In this document: positions 43,153 to 52,580 of the stretch, piece by piece
Layout of the letters: the number at the start of each line of letters is the position of its first letter
How positions within the stretch are numbered: position 1 is the first letter of the stretch
NCBI RefSeq assembly: GCF_040120695.1
Contig: NZ_JBEEAC010000021.1
Span: 62,001-126,000 of the forward strand
DNA length: 64,000 bases
From: Plantactinospora sp040120695
GTDB taxonomy: Bacteria > Actinomycetota > Actinomycetes > Mycobacteriales > Micromonosporaceae
Reading direction: 5' to 3'
The notes under the pieces: model-generated
Databases searched by the model: none
Told to the model about the DNA's origin: nothing
Seen by the model: the letters and a program-made list of their open reading frames with translations, nothing else
Translations under genes and position numbers: made by a program

Positions 43153-44268
43153 TCACCCGAGGACGTCCGCCAGCGGTAGCACGCCCATCCCGTGCGCCTC
43201 GGCGACCGGGCCGTAGGTGACCTGGCCGGCGTGGGTGTTCAGCCCGAGCGCGAGCGCCGGGTCGCGACGCAGCGCCTCCTGCCAGCCGTGGTTGGCCAGT
43301 TCGAGGGCGTACGGCAGGGTGACGTTGGTCAGCGCGTACGTGCTGGTGTGCGGCACCGCGCCGGGCATGTTCGCCACGCAGTAGAACAGCGATTCGTGCA
43401 CCGGGTAGACCGGGTCGTCGTGGGTGGTCGGCCGGGAGTCCTCGAAGCAGCCGCCCTGGTCGATCGAGATGTCCACCAGCACGCTGCCCGGCTTCATCCG
43501 GGAGACCAGCTCGTTGCTGATCAACGTCGGTGCCTTGGCACCGGGCACCAGTACCGCGCCGATCACCAGGTCGGCGTCGAGGACCGCCCGCTCGATCTCG
43601 TAGGTGTTCGACGCCACCGTCTGCAGGTGACCCCGGTAGATGGCGTCGGCCTGGCGGAGTTGGCCGACCGCGCGGTCCAGCAGCAGCACCTCGGCCTGCA
43701 GGCCGAGCGCGATCGCGGCGGCGTTCCGGCCGGAGACACCGGCTCCGATCACCACGGTCTTGGCGGCGTACACCCCGGAGACGCCGCCCATCAGCACGCC
43801 GCGCCCGCCGCCGGAGCGCATCAGGTGGTACGCCCCCACCTGCGGGGCGAGCCGCCCGGCGACCTCGGACATCGGGGCGAGCAGCGGCAGCGACCGGTCG
43901 GGCAGCTCGACGGTCTCGTACGCGATCCCGGTCACCGACCGGTCGAGCAGCGCGTCGGTGCACTCCTTGGAGGCGGCCAGGTGCAGGTAGGTGAAGAGCA
44001 CCTGTCCCTCGCGCATCCGGTGGTACTCCTCGGCGACCGGCTCCTTGACCTTCAGGACCAGTTCGGCGACTCCCCACACCTCGTCGGCGGCACCGAGGAT
44101 GGTGGCCCCGGCGGCGGCGAACTCGGCGTCGGTGATGGACGAGCCGGTTCCGGCGCCGCTTTCCACATACACCTCGTGGCCGGCTCGGACGAACTCGTGC
44201 ACCCCGGCTGGGGTGATTGCCACCCGGTACTCGCGGTTCTTGACCTCGCGCGGAATTCCGACCTTCAC
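43153..44268 (-). CDS. ald: alanine dehydrogenase
   Basis: NAD-dependent L-alanine dehydrogenase (reversible alanine to pyruvate plus ammonia), 371 residues, exactly the usual length when started at GTG 44268 (VKVGIPREVKNREYRVAITP). The N-terminal catalytic domain has YLHLAASKECTDALL. The NAD fold has VVIGAGVSGRNAAAIALGL, and the C-terminus has TLPYALELANHGW and LNTHAGQVTYGPVAEA. The purine-rich site GGAGGGAGG lies 10 bases upstream. It is monocistronic or runs into xerD. Linked to nitrogen and NADH balance rather than to the neighbours. Confidence 0.97.
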   Translation of the reverse strand: MKVGIPREVKNREYRVAITPAGVHEFVRAGHEVYVESGAGTGSSITDAEFAAAGATILGAADEVWGVAELVLKVKEPVAEEYHRMREGQVLFTYLHLAASKECTDALLDRSVTGIAYETVELPDRSLPLLAPMSEVAGRLAPQVGAYHLMRSGGGRGVLMGGVSGVYAAKTVVIGAGVSGRNAAAIALGLQAEVLLLDRAVGQLRQADAIYRGHLQTVASNTYEIERAVLDADLVIGAVLVPGAKAPTLISNELVSRMKPGSVLVDISIDQGGCFEDSRPTTHDDPVYPVHESLFYCVANMPGAVPHTSTYALTNVTLPYALELANHGWQEALRRDPALALGLNTHAGQVTYGPVAEAHGMGVLPLADVLG

Positions 44269-44488
44269 GATTCCGACACCTCCCTCCGGGGTAACCGGCC
44301 CCGGCCGCGCGACGCGCGGTGGCTCCGTTGCCACCGCGGTCCACCGTCCCGCCCGCGGAAGTCTAGGACCGGAGTGGCGCTGCGGCAGCCAGCATTGTGA
44401 CAGGCGGTAACCGCGAACTTTGACGATATGTCAGCCACGGGGATCCCGCGAATCGGTCGAAGCCGCGGATCGTCGGCGGTGCGCGTGG

Positions 44489-45097
44489 TCAGGGCAGGGG
44501 TGAATCGGCGGGGCGGAGCCCTGCCCAGCCCCGATCCCGGGAGCGGGCCGCCGCGAGCACCCCGGCGACACAGGCGACGTTGGTGATCTCACCGGCCAGG
44601 ACCATCGAGACCGCCTCGTCCAGGTCGACCCGGGTCACCTCCAGGCCGGCCTCCTCGTCGTGCCGCTCGTGCCGTTGCTCCGGCGGCACCTCGGAGAGGT
44701 CCCGGGCCAGGAAGACCCGGATCAGCTCGTCCGAGTACCCCGGTGACGTGTGCACGTCCACCAGCAGGTCGAGCCGGCCGGCGACCAGATCGACCTCCTC
44801 GGCCAGCTCCCGCAGCGCACCCGCCGGCAGCGCCTCACCCGCGACGTCGGTCAACCCGGCGGGCAGTTCCCAGATCACCCGGCGCAGCGGGTGGCGGTAC
44901 TGCCGGATCAGTACCGCTCTCCCCCGCTCGTCGAGGGCGAGCACTCCGACCGCCCCGACGTGCCGGACGTAGTCCCGGGGCACCACCCGGCCGCCCGGCA
45001 TCGCGACCTGGTCGGTGACCACCGAGAAGACCTTGCCCCGGAACCGTTCCCGCCGCTCGCGTACCTCGTAGCCGTGCCCGTCGGCCCGACCGTTCAC
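44489..45097 (-). CDS. NUDIX hydrolase, ADP-ribose pyrophosphatase type
   Basis: NUDIX protein of 202 residues. The box is GLTDVAGEALPAGALRELAE followed by EVDL (about residues 80-104), with the REx2EE core intact and the terminal Gly changed to Asp. Upstream are VRHVGAVGVLAL and VLIRQYRHPLRRVIWELPAG, and TSPGYSDELIRVFLARDL follows; these match ADP-ribose pyrophosphatases. The start is uncertain: GTG 45097 (VNGRADGHGYEV) is chosen, GTG 45133 gives 12 more residues. It is 15 to 51 bases after pyrG and may share its transcript. The 220 bases between it and ald contain no gene. Confidence 0.92.
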   Translation of the reverse strand: MNGRADGHGYEVRERRERFRGKVFSVVTDQVAMPGGRVVPRDYVRHVGAVGVLALDERGRAVLIRQYRHPLRRVIWELPAGLTDVAGEALPAGALRELAEEVDLVAGRLDLLVDVHTSPGYSDELIRVFLARDLSEVPPEQRHERHDEEAGLEVTRVDLDEAVSMVLAGEITNVACVAGVLAAARSRDRGWAGLRPADSPLP

Positions 45098-45148
45098 GCC
45101 CGCACCGCCGCCTCTCCACCCCTCACGCGCCACCGTGCCGACCCGGGG

Positions 45149-46951
45149 TCACGACGACGAGCGGGCCCTCGCGGCCCGGCTCTGCCCGTTGCGTCCGGCG
45201 CCCTTCTCCGGCTCGGCGAGGTCCGTCAGCTCGGACCGCTCCGCGACCAGCGTGGCGGCGGCGCCGTCGGCCGGCGCCAGATCCACCGGAAGCTGGTCCG
45301 CCGACGAGTAGGCGACGACCGCACCGACGAACGCGGCGAACAACGGGTGCGGCCGGGTCGGCCGGCTCTTCAGCTCCGGATGTGCCTGGGTCGCCACGAA
45401 GAACGGGTGCAGCGACCGCTCCAGTTCGACGAACTCGACCAACCGGCCGTCCGGGGAGGTACCGGAGATGTGCAGACCCGCCTTGGTCAGCGCGTCCCGG
45501 TAGGCGTTGTTCACCTCGTACCGGTGCCGGTGCCGCTCGCTGACCTCGGTTTCGCCGTACGCCTGCGCGACCAGCGAGCCCTCGGCGAGCCGCGCCGGGT
45601 ACGCGCCAAGCCGCATGGTGCCGCCCAGGTCGCCCCGGCCGGCGACGATGTCCTCCTGGTCGGCCATGGTGGCGATCACCGGATGCCGGGCCTTGGAGTC
45701 GAACTCCAGCGAGTTCGCGCCGTCCAGCCCGGCCAGGTTCCGGGCCACCTCGATGGTCATGCACTGGAGGCCGAGGCAGAGACCGAGGATCGGGATGCCG
45801 TTCTCCCGGGCGTACCGGGCGGCGCCGATCTTTCCCTCGATGCCGCGTACCCCGAACCCGCCGGGAATGACGATGCCGTCGACACCGGCCAGCGCGGCCG
45901 CCGCGCCGGAGGCGGTGACGCACTCGTCGCTCGGCACCCAGTGCAGCTCCACCCGGGCCCGGTGACCGAAGCCGGCGGCCCGGATCGCCTCGCTCACCGA
46001 CAGGTACGCGTCGGGCAGGTCGACGTACTTGCCGACCAGCGCGACCCGGACGATGTGCCGCGGGTGGTGTACCCGCTCCAGCAGGTCGTCCCAGCTCTGC
46101 CAGGCGACGTCCCGGAACGACAGCCCGAGCCGGCGCACCACGTACGCGTCCAGGCCCTCCTGGTGGAGCACCTTCGGGATGTCGTAGATGCTCGGCGCGT
46201 CCGGTGCGGCGATCACCGCCTCCCGGTCGACGTCGCAGTAGAGCGACAGCTTGTGCTTGAGCTTGTCCGGGATCTCCCGGTCCGAGCGGCAGACGATGGC
46301 GTCCGGCTGGATACCGATGCTGCGCAGCGCGGCGACCGAGTGCTGGGTGGGCTTGGTCTTCAGCTCCCCCGACGGCGCCAGGTACGGCACCAGCGAGACA
46401 TGCAGGTAGAAGCAGTTGTCCCGGCCCAGGTCGTGCCGGACCTGACGGATCGCCTCCAGGAACGGCAGCGACTCGATGTCACCGACCGTGCCGCCGACCT
46501 CGGTGATCGCCACGTCCGGGGTGCGGCCGTCGTCGTCCGGGTCGGCCATGGCCAGGATCCGGGCCTTTATCTCGTTGGTGATGTGCGGGATCACCTGCAC
46601 GGTGTCCCCGAGGTACTCGCCGCGGCGCTCCTTGGCGATCACGTCCGAGTAGATCTGCCCGGTGGTGACGTTCGCCTTTCCGGATAGCGCGCGGTCGAGG
46701 AACCGCTCGTAGTGCCCGACGTCGAGGTCGGTCTCGGCGCCGTCGTCGGTGACGAAGACCTCACCGTGCTGGAACGGGTTCATGGTGCCGGGGTCGACGT
46801 TCAGGTAGGGGTCGAGCTTCTGCATCACGACCCGAAGGCCTCGCGCCGTGAGGAGGTTTCCGAGGCTGGAGGCGGTCAGGCCCTTACCGAGTGAGGAGGC
46901 AACCCCCCCGGTGACGAAAATATGCCTGGTCGTCCGTACTGAAGGGGCCAA
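45149..46951 (-). CDS. pyrG: CTP synthase
   Basis: Glutamine-dependent amination of UTP to CTP; 600 residues. Synthetase domain about 1-280 (HIFVTGGVASSLGKGLTASS, KLDPYLNVDPGTMNPFQHGE, DLDVGHYERFLD). Glutaminase domain about 310-560 with nucleophile Cys in LGLCLGLQCMTIEV and His/Glu in ATQAHPELKSRP. I start at TTG 46951 (LAPSVRTTRHIFVTGG), the only start codon just ahead of the conserved region, with GGAG 6-7 bases before; the longer frame upstream is unlike CTP synthases. The final 45 residues are an Ala/Arg-rich tail. No attenuator is apparent. Confidence 0.96.
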   Translation of the reverse strand: MAPSVRTTRHIFVTGGVASSLGKGLTASSLGNLLTARGLRVVMQKLDPYLNVDPGTMNPFQHGEVFVTDDGAETDLDVGHYERFLDRALSGKANVTTGQIYSDVIAKERRGEYLGDTVQVIPHITNEIKARILAMADPDDDGRTPDVAITEVGGTVGDIESLPFLEAIRQVRHDLGRDNCFYLHVSLVPYLAPSGELKTKPTQHSVAALRSIGIQPDAIVCRSDREIPDKLKHKLSLYCDVDREAVIAAPDAPSIYDIPKVLHQEGLDAYVVRRLGLSFRDVAWQSWDDLLERVHHPRHIVRVALVGKYVDLPDAYLSVSEAIRAAGFGHRARVELHWVPSDECVTASGAAAALAGVDGIVIPGGFGVRGIEGKIGAARYARENGIPILGLCLGLQCMTIEVARNLAGLDGANSLEFDSKARHPVIATMADQEDIVAGRGDLGGTMRLGAYPARLAEGSLVAQAYGETEVSERHRHRYEVNNAYRDALTKAGLHISGTSPDGRLVEFVELERSLHPFFVATQAHPELKSRPTRPHPLFAAFVGAVVAYSSADQLPVDLAPADGAAATLVAERSELTDLAEPEKGAGRNGQSRAARARSSS

Positions 46952-47097
46952 GGCCTGCTCCCGTGGTCGTCTGTCGCGGTCGTGCGAACCGGTGTCGGAC
47001 CACCGAGGTGATCCACGTGATCCACGGGATTCCACGGTAACACCAGGCCGGCCGGGGCTGCCGGGGGCACCCGTCCGCACCGCAGGTCCGGTGCCGG

Positions 47098-49425
47098 TCA
47101 GCCGGCCGGTACCTCGGCCGACGCCTGCGCCGGCCCGGGTTTCGCGCGGCCCGGGGCAGAGCCGGTCGCCGGGGCCGAGTCGGACGGGGCATCCGAGTCG
47201 GACGGGGCATCCGAGTCGGACGGGGCATCCGGGCCTGCCGGGTCCGCCGGGCTAGCCGGGTCGGCCGGGTCGGCCGGGCCGGACGGGTCGGCCGGGCCGG
47301 ACGGGTCGGCCGGGCCGGGTCCGGTCGGCGGCATGGTCCGATCGGTGGCGTGGTCGAGGACCCGGAGCGCGGCCAGGGCGGCCATCGGCACGGCCAGTGC
47401 CGCCGCCGCACCCGCCACGTTGAGGGCGGACCCGCCGAGCAGGCCGGCGATCAGCGCGGCGACGGTAATACCGGCCATTCCGCCGCGCATGGCGGGATAG
47501 ATCCCGAACAGCCGCTTGAGCCCACCCCAGGGACGGAGCAGGGCGAACCACACCAGAACCGCACCGACCAGCGCGAGGACGGTGAGCGGGCTGCCGGCCA
47601 GGGCGGCCAGGTTCGCCGCACCGGAACGGTGCACGGTCAGCCCGCTGGTACCGTCGCCGACCGCGGTGAGGAACCGGCCGAGGCTGCCCCGCTGGTCGAG
47701 CGGCTGCCGCAGGTCCATCACGGCGAACCCGACGGTCACCGCCAGGCCTGCGATGGTGGCCCAGGCGAGCCGGCCCAGGCTGAGCCAGCCGCCGGTACTG
47801 ATCGCGGCGGCAATGCTCACCCCGGCGGTCAGCGCGACCGCGCCCACCGCGTCGTCGCCCAGGTACGGGCTGCCGACCACGATCACCCCGAGCACGCCGA
47901 CCAGTACCACCACGGCCGGCCGCCAACTGCGGCGTACCCGCTGGGCCAGCCATGCCGCCGAGAGCAGGCTGCCGGCGATGAAGACCCCGAGCCCGACGAC
48001 GCCGAGGCCGGCGTACCGGCCGCCCTCCAGGGCCGAGTACCCGGTCACGCCGTTGAGTTGCAGGCGTGCCCCGGTGATCACGTCCGCACCGACGACCAGC
48101 GCGGCCAGCGCCGCCACGCTGCCCAGCGGCCAGAGGGTGCGCTGATAGGCCCGGGCGAGCCGCACCGCGGCGGTGGCCAGGCCGAGCACCACCGCCGTGA
48201 CCAGGCCGAAATAGACGCCGGCGTGCTCGCCCCGCCACCACGGGACCGCATCCGCGACCAGCGCCGCCGGAATCGCCAGGGCGGCAGCGATGAGCAGCAC
48301 CTCGACCGTCGCGACCACCCGCCGGGGCACCGGGGCCGGGCCGGACGGGCGGGGGTCGCGCCGTGCCCGGCGCAGCAGCGGCAGTACGGCCACCGCCAGC
48401 AGGCACTGCAGCCCGGCCAACAGCAGGAAGAACCACTTGGCGACCCGTTGCTGGGCCCGGGCCTCCCGGTCGGCGTCGGCGGGGGCGGCGATCGCCGTGG
48501 GCAGGTCCGCCGGACGGCCGTCGACCACCGCCGCCGGCTGGCCGATGAAGAGCCGCTTCGGCGCCGGCCGGCCCAGCGCGGCCAGCGCCGTGGGCGCCAG
48601 GTCGACGAGCTGCAGGTAGCCGTCCCGGCCGGTGCTGCGGGAGGTCAGCCAGCCACGTCCCCAACCCGGGCCGTCCGCGACCGCGACGTGCAGCCGGGAC
48701 GACTGGTCGGTGTCGGCGACCCCGGCCACCAGCACCAGGGACCGTTCGGGCCGGGCGGCCAGTACCCGGGCCAGCGTGGCATCGGCGCGACGGGCGGCGG
48801 CGGCGCGGACGGCGGGGTCGTCGCCGCTGACGGTGCCGAGGTCGATGATGCTGAGTACGCAGTCGGCGAGCCACTGAGCCGGATCGGGCGGCAGTTCCGC
48901 GGCGTACCGGTCGACCCGGCCGAACGGCCGGGCGGCGGCGACCGCGCCCCCCGGGCCGACCGCGTTGGTACAGCGGACCGATTCGGCCAGCGCACCCGGC
49001 ATGGCGCCCCAGGGGAGCTTGTCCCGGTTGTGAATCACCGTGGTCCGCTGGTCCGGCAGGTTGGCGCTGGCCCCTCCGGGCTGTTCGACGGTGACGCTGA
49101 CCGGCGGGCACTGCCCGGTGACGATGCTGCCATCCCAGGCCGCGTAGTTGCCCGCGCCGAGGGTCTGCCAGCCGTCGACGGGACAGGTCGGCTGCCGGGC
49201 CGACCGGACCGACAGCGAGCCGATGGCACCGTGTTCGGCCATCCGCCACAGCGTCGGGGTGGTCGCCGGATCGACGTCGTCCCAGCGCAGCCCGGGCACC
49301 CCGGCCAGCAGCACGTAGTCGACGGTCTGCTCCGGGGTGCGGGTGGCCGGCCGGACGACGAGCGCGGCCACGCCGAGGGCCACCACCGCGGCGGTCAACA
49401 GTACGGGCACCAGCCGGCGCAGCAT
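47098..49425 (-). CDS. large membrane protein with alkaline-phosphatase-like extracytoplasmic domain
   Basis: Protein of 775 residues. A transmembrane anchor (residues 5-25) is followed by an extracytoplasmic region (about 35-320) that resembles phosphatase/sulfatase-fold proteins (DYVLLAGVPGLRWDDVDPAT, TLGAGNYAAWDG, VAGVADTDQSSRLHVAVADG, LQLVDLAPTALAALGRPAP). Then come ten or more transmembrane helices (about 335-725). The C-terminal 70 residues are a Pro/Asp/Ser repeat tail (DPSGPADPSGPADP; DAPSDSDAPSDSD). Its ATG overlaps the glycosyltransferase stop (TGATG). Located with GT4, MurJ-like and MraY-like genes, it is probably part of envelope glycopolymer handling. The function is not established. 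Confidence 0.85.
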   Translation of the reverse strand: MLRRLVPVLLTAAVVALGVAALVVRPATRTPEQTVDYVLLAGVPGLRWDDVDPATTPTLWRMAEHGAIGSLSVRSARQPTCPVDGWQTLGAGNYAAWDGSIVTGQCPPVSVTVEQPGGASANLPDQRTTVIHNRDKLPWGAMPGALAESVRCTNAVGPGGAVAAARPFGRVDRYAAELPPDPAQWLADCVLSIIDLGTVSGDDPAVRAAAARRADATLARVLAARPERSLVLVAGVADTDQSSRLHVAVADGPGWGRGWLTSRSTGRDGYLQLVDLAPTALAALGRPAPKRLFIGQPAAVVDGRPADLPTAIAAPADADREARAQQRVAKWFFLLLAGLQCLLAVAVLPLLRRARRDPRPSGPAPVPRRVVATVEVLLIAAALAIPAALVADAVPWWRGEHAGVYFGLVTAVVLGLATAAVRLARAYQRTLWPLGSVAALAALVVGADVITGARLQLNGVTGYSALEGGRYAGLGVVGLGVFIAGSLLSAAWLAQRVRRSWRPAVVVLVGVLGVIVVGSPYLGDDAVGAVALTAGVSIAAAISTGGWLSLGRLAWATIAGLAVTVGFAVMDLRQPLDQRGSLGRFLTAVGDGTSGLTVHRSGAANLAALAGSPLTVLALVGAVLVWFALLRPWGGLKRLFGIYPAMRGGMAGITVAALIAGLLGGSALNVAGAAAALAVPMAALAALRVLDHATDRTMPPTGPGPADPSGPADPSGPADPADPASPADPAGPDAPSDSDAPSDSDAPSDSAPATGSAPGRAKPGPAQASAEVPAG

Positions 49426-50843
49426 CAGCCGCGCCCCGCCGACGAGCCGGTCCCCCGGCCGGTGGAGGGCGACCGGCCGACGGAGGGTGGCGGACCCCCA
49501 CCGGGCCGGTCGGACTCCTCCGGCGCCGGGCCGGGTCCGGCCGGCCCTGGGTCGACGGGAACCGCCACCGGGTTCTCCGGGCCGCCGGTGGAGGGCCGGA
49601 GCGCCCCGAGCTCGGCGTAGATGGTGGCGACGGCGGCGACGGTCTCCTCCTCGGTCGGCCACTGGGCCGCCCGCAGGGTCGCCAGCCGAGCCAGTTCGGC
49701 CCGGCGGGTGGGATCGTCGAACAGGGCCCGCACCGCCTCGTCGACCGCGACCACGTCGTCGGGCGGAACCAGTACCGCCGCCTCGCCCACCAGCTCCGGC
49801 ACCCCGCCGACAGCGGTCGCCACCAGCGGAACGCCGGCCCGCAACGCCTCCTGGGCGAAGAGCTGCCGCGCCTCCCAGTCGCTGGTCACCACGGCCAGAT
49901 CAGCCCCGGCCAGCAGGTCGGCCACGTCGGTGCGGTGCCCGAGCAGCGTCACCGGGGCCCGGGCGGCGGAGATCCGAGCGGCCAGCGGCAGGTAGCTCGG
50001 ACCACTGCCGGCGATCACCACCACCGGCGGCGGATCCAGTTCCCGCCACCGGGCGGCGGCGTCGACCAGTACGTCGTACCGCTTCTGCGGGTGCAGCCGA
50101 CCGACCGACAGGATCAGCGGCTGGTCCGGGGCGACACCGAACTCGGCCCGTACCGCCGAGCGGCTGCGCCCGGGCGCCGGCAGGGTGGGCGCGGCCACCG
50201 GGGCGAGCCGGGCGTCCCGGGCGCCGAGGGCGGCGGCCCGCTCCACGAGGTCGGCGGAGGCGCCGAGACAGACCCGGGCCCGCCTTGCGACGATCCGCTC
50301 CACCAGCCGGGAGAGCCGCCCGCGCAGTCCGCCGGCGAGCACCGCGTTGTGCCAGGTCACCACGACCGGGGCGGCGGGGCGGGCGAGCACCGCCACCAGG
50401 CCGGCCCGCAGGCCGTGCGCGTGCACCACGTCGACCGGTCCGGCCAGCGCCCGGCGTAGCGCCGAGACCGCCCGCGCGTCGGCCGGGGTCGGGTTGGCCG
50501 GGATCTCCACCGGAACGAACCGGGCTCCGGCGGCGGTGAAGTCGAACTGCTCCTGGGTCGCGGCCGGACCGCAGACGGTGACCGCCATTCCGGCGCCGGC
50601 CAGCCCTCCGGCGAGCGAGCGGACGTGTTGGCCGACTCCACCGGTGCTGGAGGCGAGCACCAGGACGACCGCACCGGTACGCCCGGCGCTGGCCGTCGGG
50701 CCCGACATATCCGGCTCGGTACGCCCGGCGCTGGCCGTCAGGCCCGACACGTCCGGCTCGGTACGCCCGGCGCTGGCCGTCAGGCCCGACACGTCCGGTT
50801 CGGCGCGGTCCCCCGGTCGAGCCGGCCCACCCCGCTCGCTCAC
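49425..50843 (-). CDS. GT4 family glycosyltransferase with repeat-bearing N-terminus
   Basis: Glycosyltransferase of GT-B fold, 472 residues. N-domain: VVLVLASSTGGVGQHVRSLA (about 56-75), DVVHAHGLRAGLVAVLA. C-domain: ILSVGRLHPQKRYDVLVDA, a DLAVVTSDWEARQLFAQEAL donor-site segment, and GVPLVATAVGGVPELV. Residues 14-55 are three copies of a 14-residue unit (EPDVSGLTASAGRT), absent from ordinary GT4 enzymes. The tail of about 40 residues is Pro/Gly-rich. GTG at 50843 overlaps the MurJ-like gene (GTGA). Probably cytoplasmic, transferring a sugar onto a lipid-linked envelope precursor; donor and acceptor unknown. Confidence 0.9.
   Translation of the reverse strand: MSERGGPARPGDRAEPDVSGLTASAGRTEPDVSGLTASAGRTEPDMSGPTASAGRTGAVVLVLASSTGGVGQHVRSLAGGLAGAGMAVTVCGPAATQEQFDFTAAGARFVPVEIPANPTPADARAVSALRRALAGPVDVVHAHGLRAGLVAVLARPAAPVVVTWHNAVLAGGLRGRLSRLVERIVARRARVCLGASADLVERAAALGARDARLAPVAAPTLPAPGRSRSAVRAEFGVAPDQPLILSVGRLHPQKRYDVLVDAAARWRELDPPPVVVIAGSGPSYLPLAARISAARAPVTLLGHRTDVADLLAGADLAVVTSDWEARQLFAQEALRAGVPLVATAVGGVPELVGEAAVLVPPDDVVAVDEAVRALFDDPTRRAELARLATLRAAQWPTEEETVAAVATIYAELGALRPSTGGPENPVAVPVDPGPAGPGPAPEESDRPGGGPPPSVGRSPSTGRGTGSSAGRG
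50676..50801. repeat. three 42-base tandem repeats in the GT4 gene
   Basis: Three consecutive 42-base units start at 50676, 50718 and 50760, differing at only a few positions. Forty-two is a multiple of three, so each adds 14 residues to the glycosyltransferase N-terminus without disturbing the frame. Confidence 0.92.
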
Positions 50844-52579
50844 CGCGACACCCGCTCCTTCCCGTCGTCCTCGCCCGGGTCGGCCGCGTCCGGCCGCTCC
50901 GCGCGTTTCGTCTCCGCCCCGCCCCGCCGCTGCCCGGTCGTCGACCTGCCCGGGCGGGCCAGCGCCAGCGCGCCGCGCAGCCGTCCGCGCAGCGTCGCCA
51001 GCAGCGGCCGGACGTCGTGCCGGTCCAGCGGATAGGCGACCGCGACGAAAGCCGCGGCCACGGCGACTCCGGACAGCATGCCCTGCACGAGTGCGTCGAC
51101 TCGCGCCGGGGTGCCAACCCCGAGGCCGGGCAGCCGGTACGCGCACACCACCCCGACCACCGCCCCGGCCGCCGCGGCGAGCAGGCCGACCAGTGCCGAC
51201 CTGGTAATTCCGGTCAACGCCGCCGGGCCGGCGCTGCGCCGGACCGCGACGACCAGCAGGACGCCCAACGCCAGCATGCCGACCGAGTTCGCCACCGCGA
51301 CCGCGAACACCCGATAGTCAACCGGGAAGGCGGCGGAGAAGCCCACTGCGGCGAAGGGGACGACGAGCCAGCCGGCCAGGGTGGCGATCGCCGCCGGCCG
51401 GGTGGCGCCGCGCGCGTACAGGGCCCGGGTGAGCACGGCGAAGAGACCGTAGCCGAGCAGGCCCGGTGCGAACCCGGCGATGGCGGCCACCTCGGCGGGC
51501 CCGCTCTCCGGCCAGAAGAACCGGGCCACCGGTTCGGCGGTACCGATCAGCGCCGCCGCGCCGAGGCAGCTGAACAGCAGCACCCGGCGGGCTGTCGGGG
51601 CGAGCGTCCTGCGGTATCCCGACTCGTCGCCGGTGGCGTGCGCGGCGGACAGGTTCGGGTACGCCGCGACCGCGAGCGGCACGGCGAGTACCGCCCAGGG
51701 CAGCAGGTACACCGTCTGGGCGAGGTTGAACACGATCTCCGCACCGGTCGGTCCGCCGCTGAGCTGGCGGAGGCTGACCACCAGGGCGACCTGCTGGCCG
51801 ATCACCGTCACCGCGCCGGCCAGGGCGAGCCCGCCGATCCTGCCCCGGACGTCGGTGGGGAACCGGTACCCGAGCCGGGGCCGCAGCTGGAGCCGGCGCA
51901 CCGGGAGGAGCAGCGACAGCGAGAGCACCACCACGCCGAGGGTGGTGCCGAGGGAGAGGATGAGCTCGCCGTCCCACCCGACCCGGGCGATGGTGGGGTG
52001 CACCCCCTCGACGGCCGCGAACGCCAGGTAGACCCCGATCACCGTCACGCTGGAGAGCAGCGGGGCGAGCACCGGCCAGGCGAACCGCCGGTACGACTGG
52101 AGCACCCCGGTCAGCACGATGCCGATGCCGTACAGCGGCAGTTGTGGGGCGAAAACCCGGAGCATCCGGGCGCCGGCTGCGATCTCGGCGGCGCTGCGGT
52201 GGTCCGAGATCAGCCCGACGATCGGTTCGGCGAGCAGCGCCACCGCGACCGCGAGCGGCACCAGCAGGCTCACCGTCCAGGTGAGCAGCGCCCCGGTGGT
52301 CGCGGCGACCGCCGCCCGGTCACCGGCCACGACCGCGCCGGCCAGCAGCGGGACGACGAGGCTCGCCAGCGCCCCACCGGCGACGATCTCGAAGACGATG
52401 TTCGGGACGCTGTTCGCCACCACGTACATGCCGCCGAGGTCGCTGGAGTCGCCCATCACCCAGGTGAAGACTCCGGTACGCCCGAACCCGACCAGTCGAC
52501 TGACCACGGTGAGTACGGCGATCAGCGTTGCGGCCCCGGCCACCCGCCCGGCGCCGACCAGGGGTGCCGGCCTGTTCAC
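50840..52579 (-). CDS. MurJ/MviN-family lipid flippase
   Basis: Polytopic membrane protein of 579 residues in the MOP superfamily. The N-terminus GAATLIAVLTVVSRLVGFGRT is the family signature; later come VPNIVFEIVAGGALASLVVP, QSYRRFAWPVLAPLLSS, VVSLRQLSGGPTGAEIVFNL and ALYARGATRPAAIATL. About 14 transmembrane helices are expected, followed by a basic tail of about 50 residues (RSTTGQRRGGAETKRAERP). It probably exports a lipid-linked cell-wall or glycopolymer precursor. It overlaps the GT4 gene by 4 bases and is preceded by a MraY-like gene one base away, so all are co-expressed. It may be a paralogue rather than the essential lipid II flippase. Confidence 0.9.
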   Translation of the reverse strand: MNRPAPLVGAGRVAGAATLIAVLTVVSRLVGFGRTGVFTWVMGDSSDLGGMYVVANSVPNIVFEIVAGGALASLVVPLLAGAVVAGDRAAVAATTGALLTWTVSLLVPLAVAVALLAEPIVGLISDHRSAAEIAAGARMLRVFAPQLPLYGIGIVLTGVLQSYRRFAWPVLAPLLSSVTVIGVYLAFAAVEGVHPTIARVGWDGELILSLGTTLGVVVLSLSLLLPVRRLQLRPRLGYRFPTDVRGRIGGLALAGAVTVIGQQVALVVSLRQLSGGPTGAEIVFNLAQTVYLLPWAVLAVPLAVAAYPNLSAAHATGDESGYRRTLAPTARRVLLFSCLGAAALIGTAEPVARFFWPESGPAEVAAIAGFAPGLLGYGLFAVLTRALYARGATRPAAIATLAGWLVVPFAAVGFSAAFPVDYRVFAVAVANSVGMLALGVLLVVAVRRSAGPAALTGITRSALVGLLAAAAGAVVGVVCAYRLPGLGVGTPARVDALVQGMLSGVAVAAAFVAVAYPLDRHDVRPLLATLRGRLRGALALARPGRSTTGQRRGGAETKRAERPDAADPGEDDGKERVSR

Positions 52580-52580
52580 C

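Noticed and set aside
46952..47097. Possible attenuator or riboswitch before pyrG
   Set aside because: No convincing hairpin with a U-run or conserved riboswitch core is visible.
47350..49620. Long plus-strand open frame opposite the large membrane-protein gene
   Set aside because: Composition is Gly/Arg/Pro/Gln-rich with no recognisable domain. The minus strand has a membrane protein with coupled neighbours; the plus frame is a high-GC shadow.
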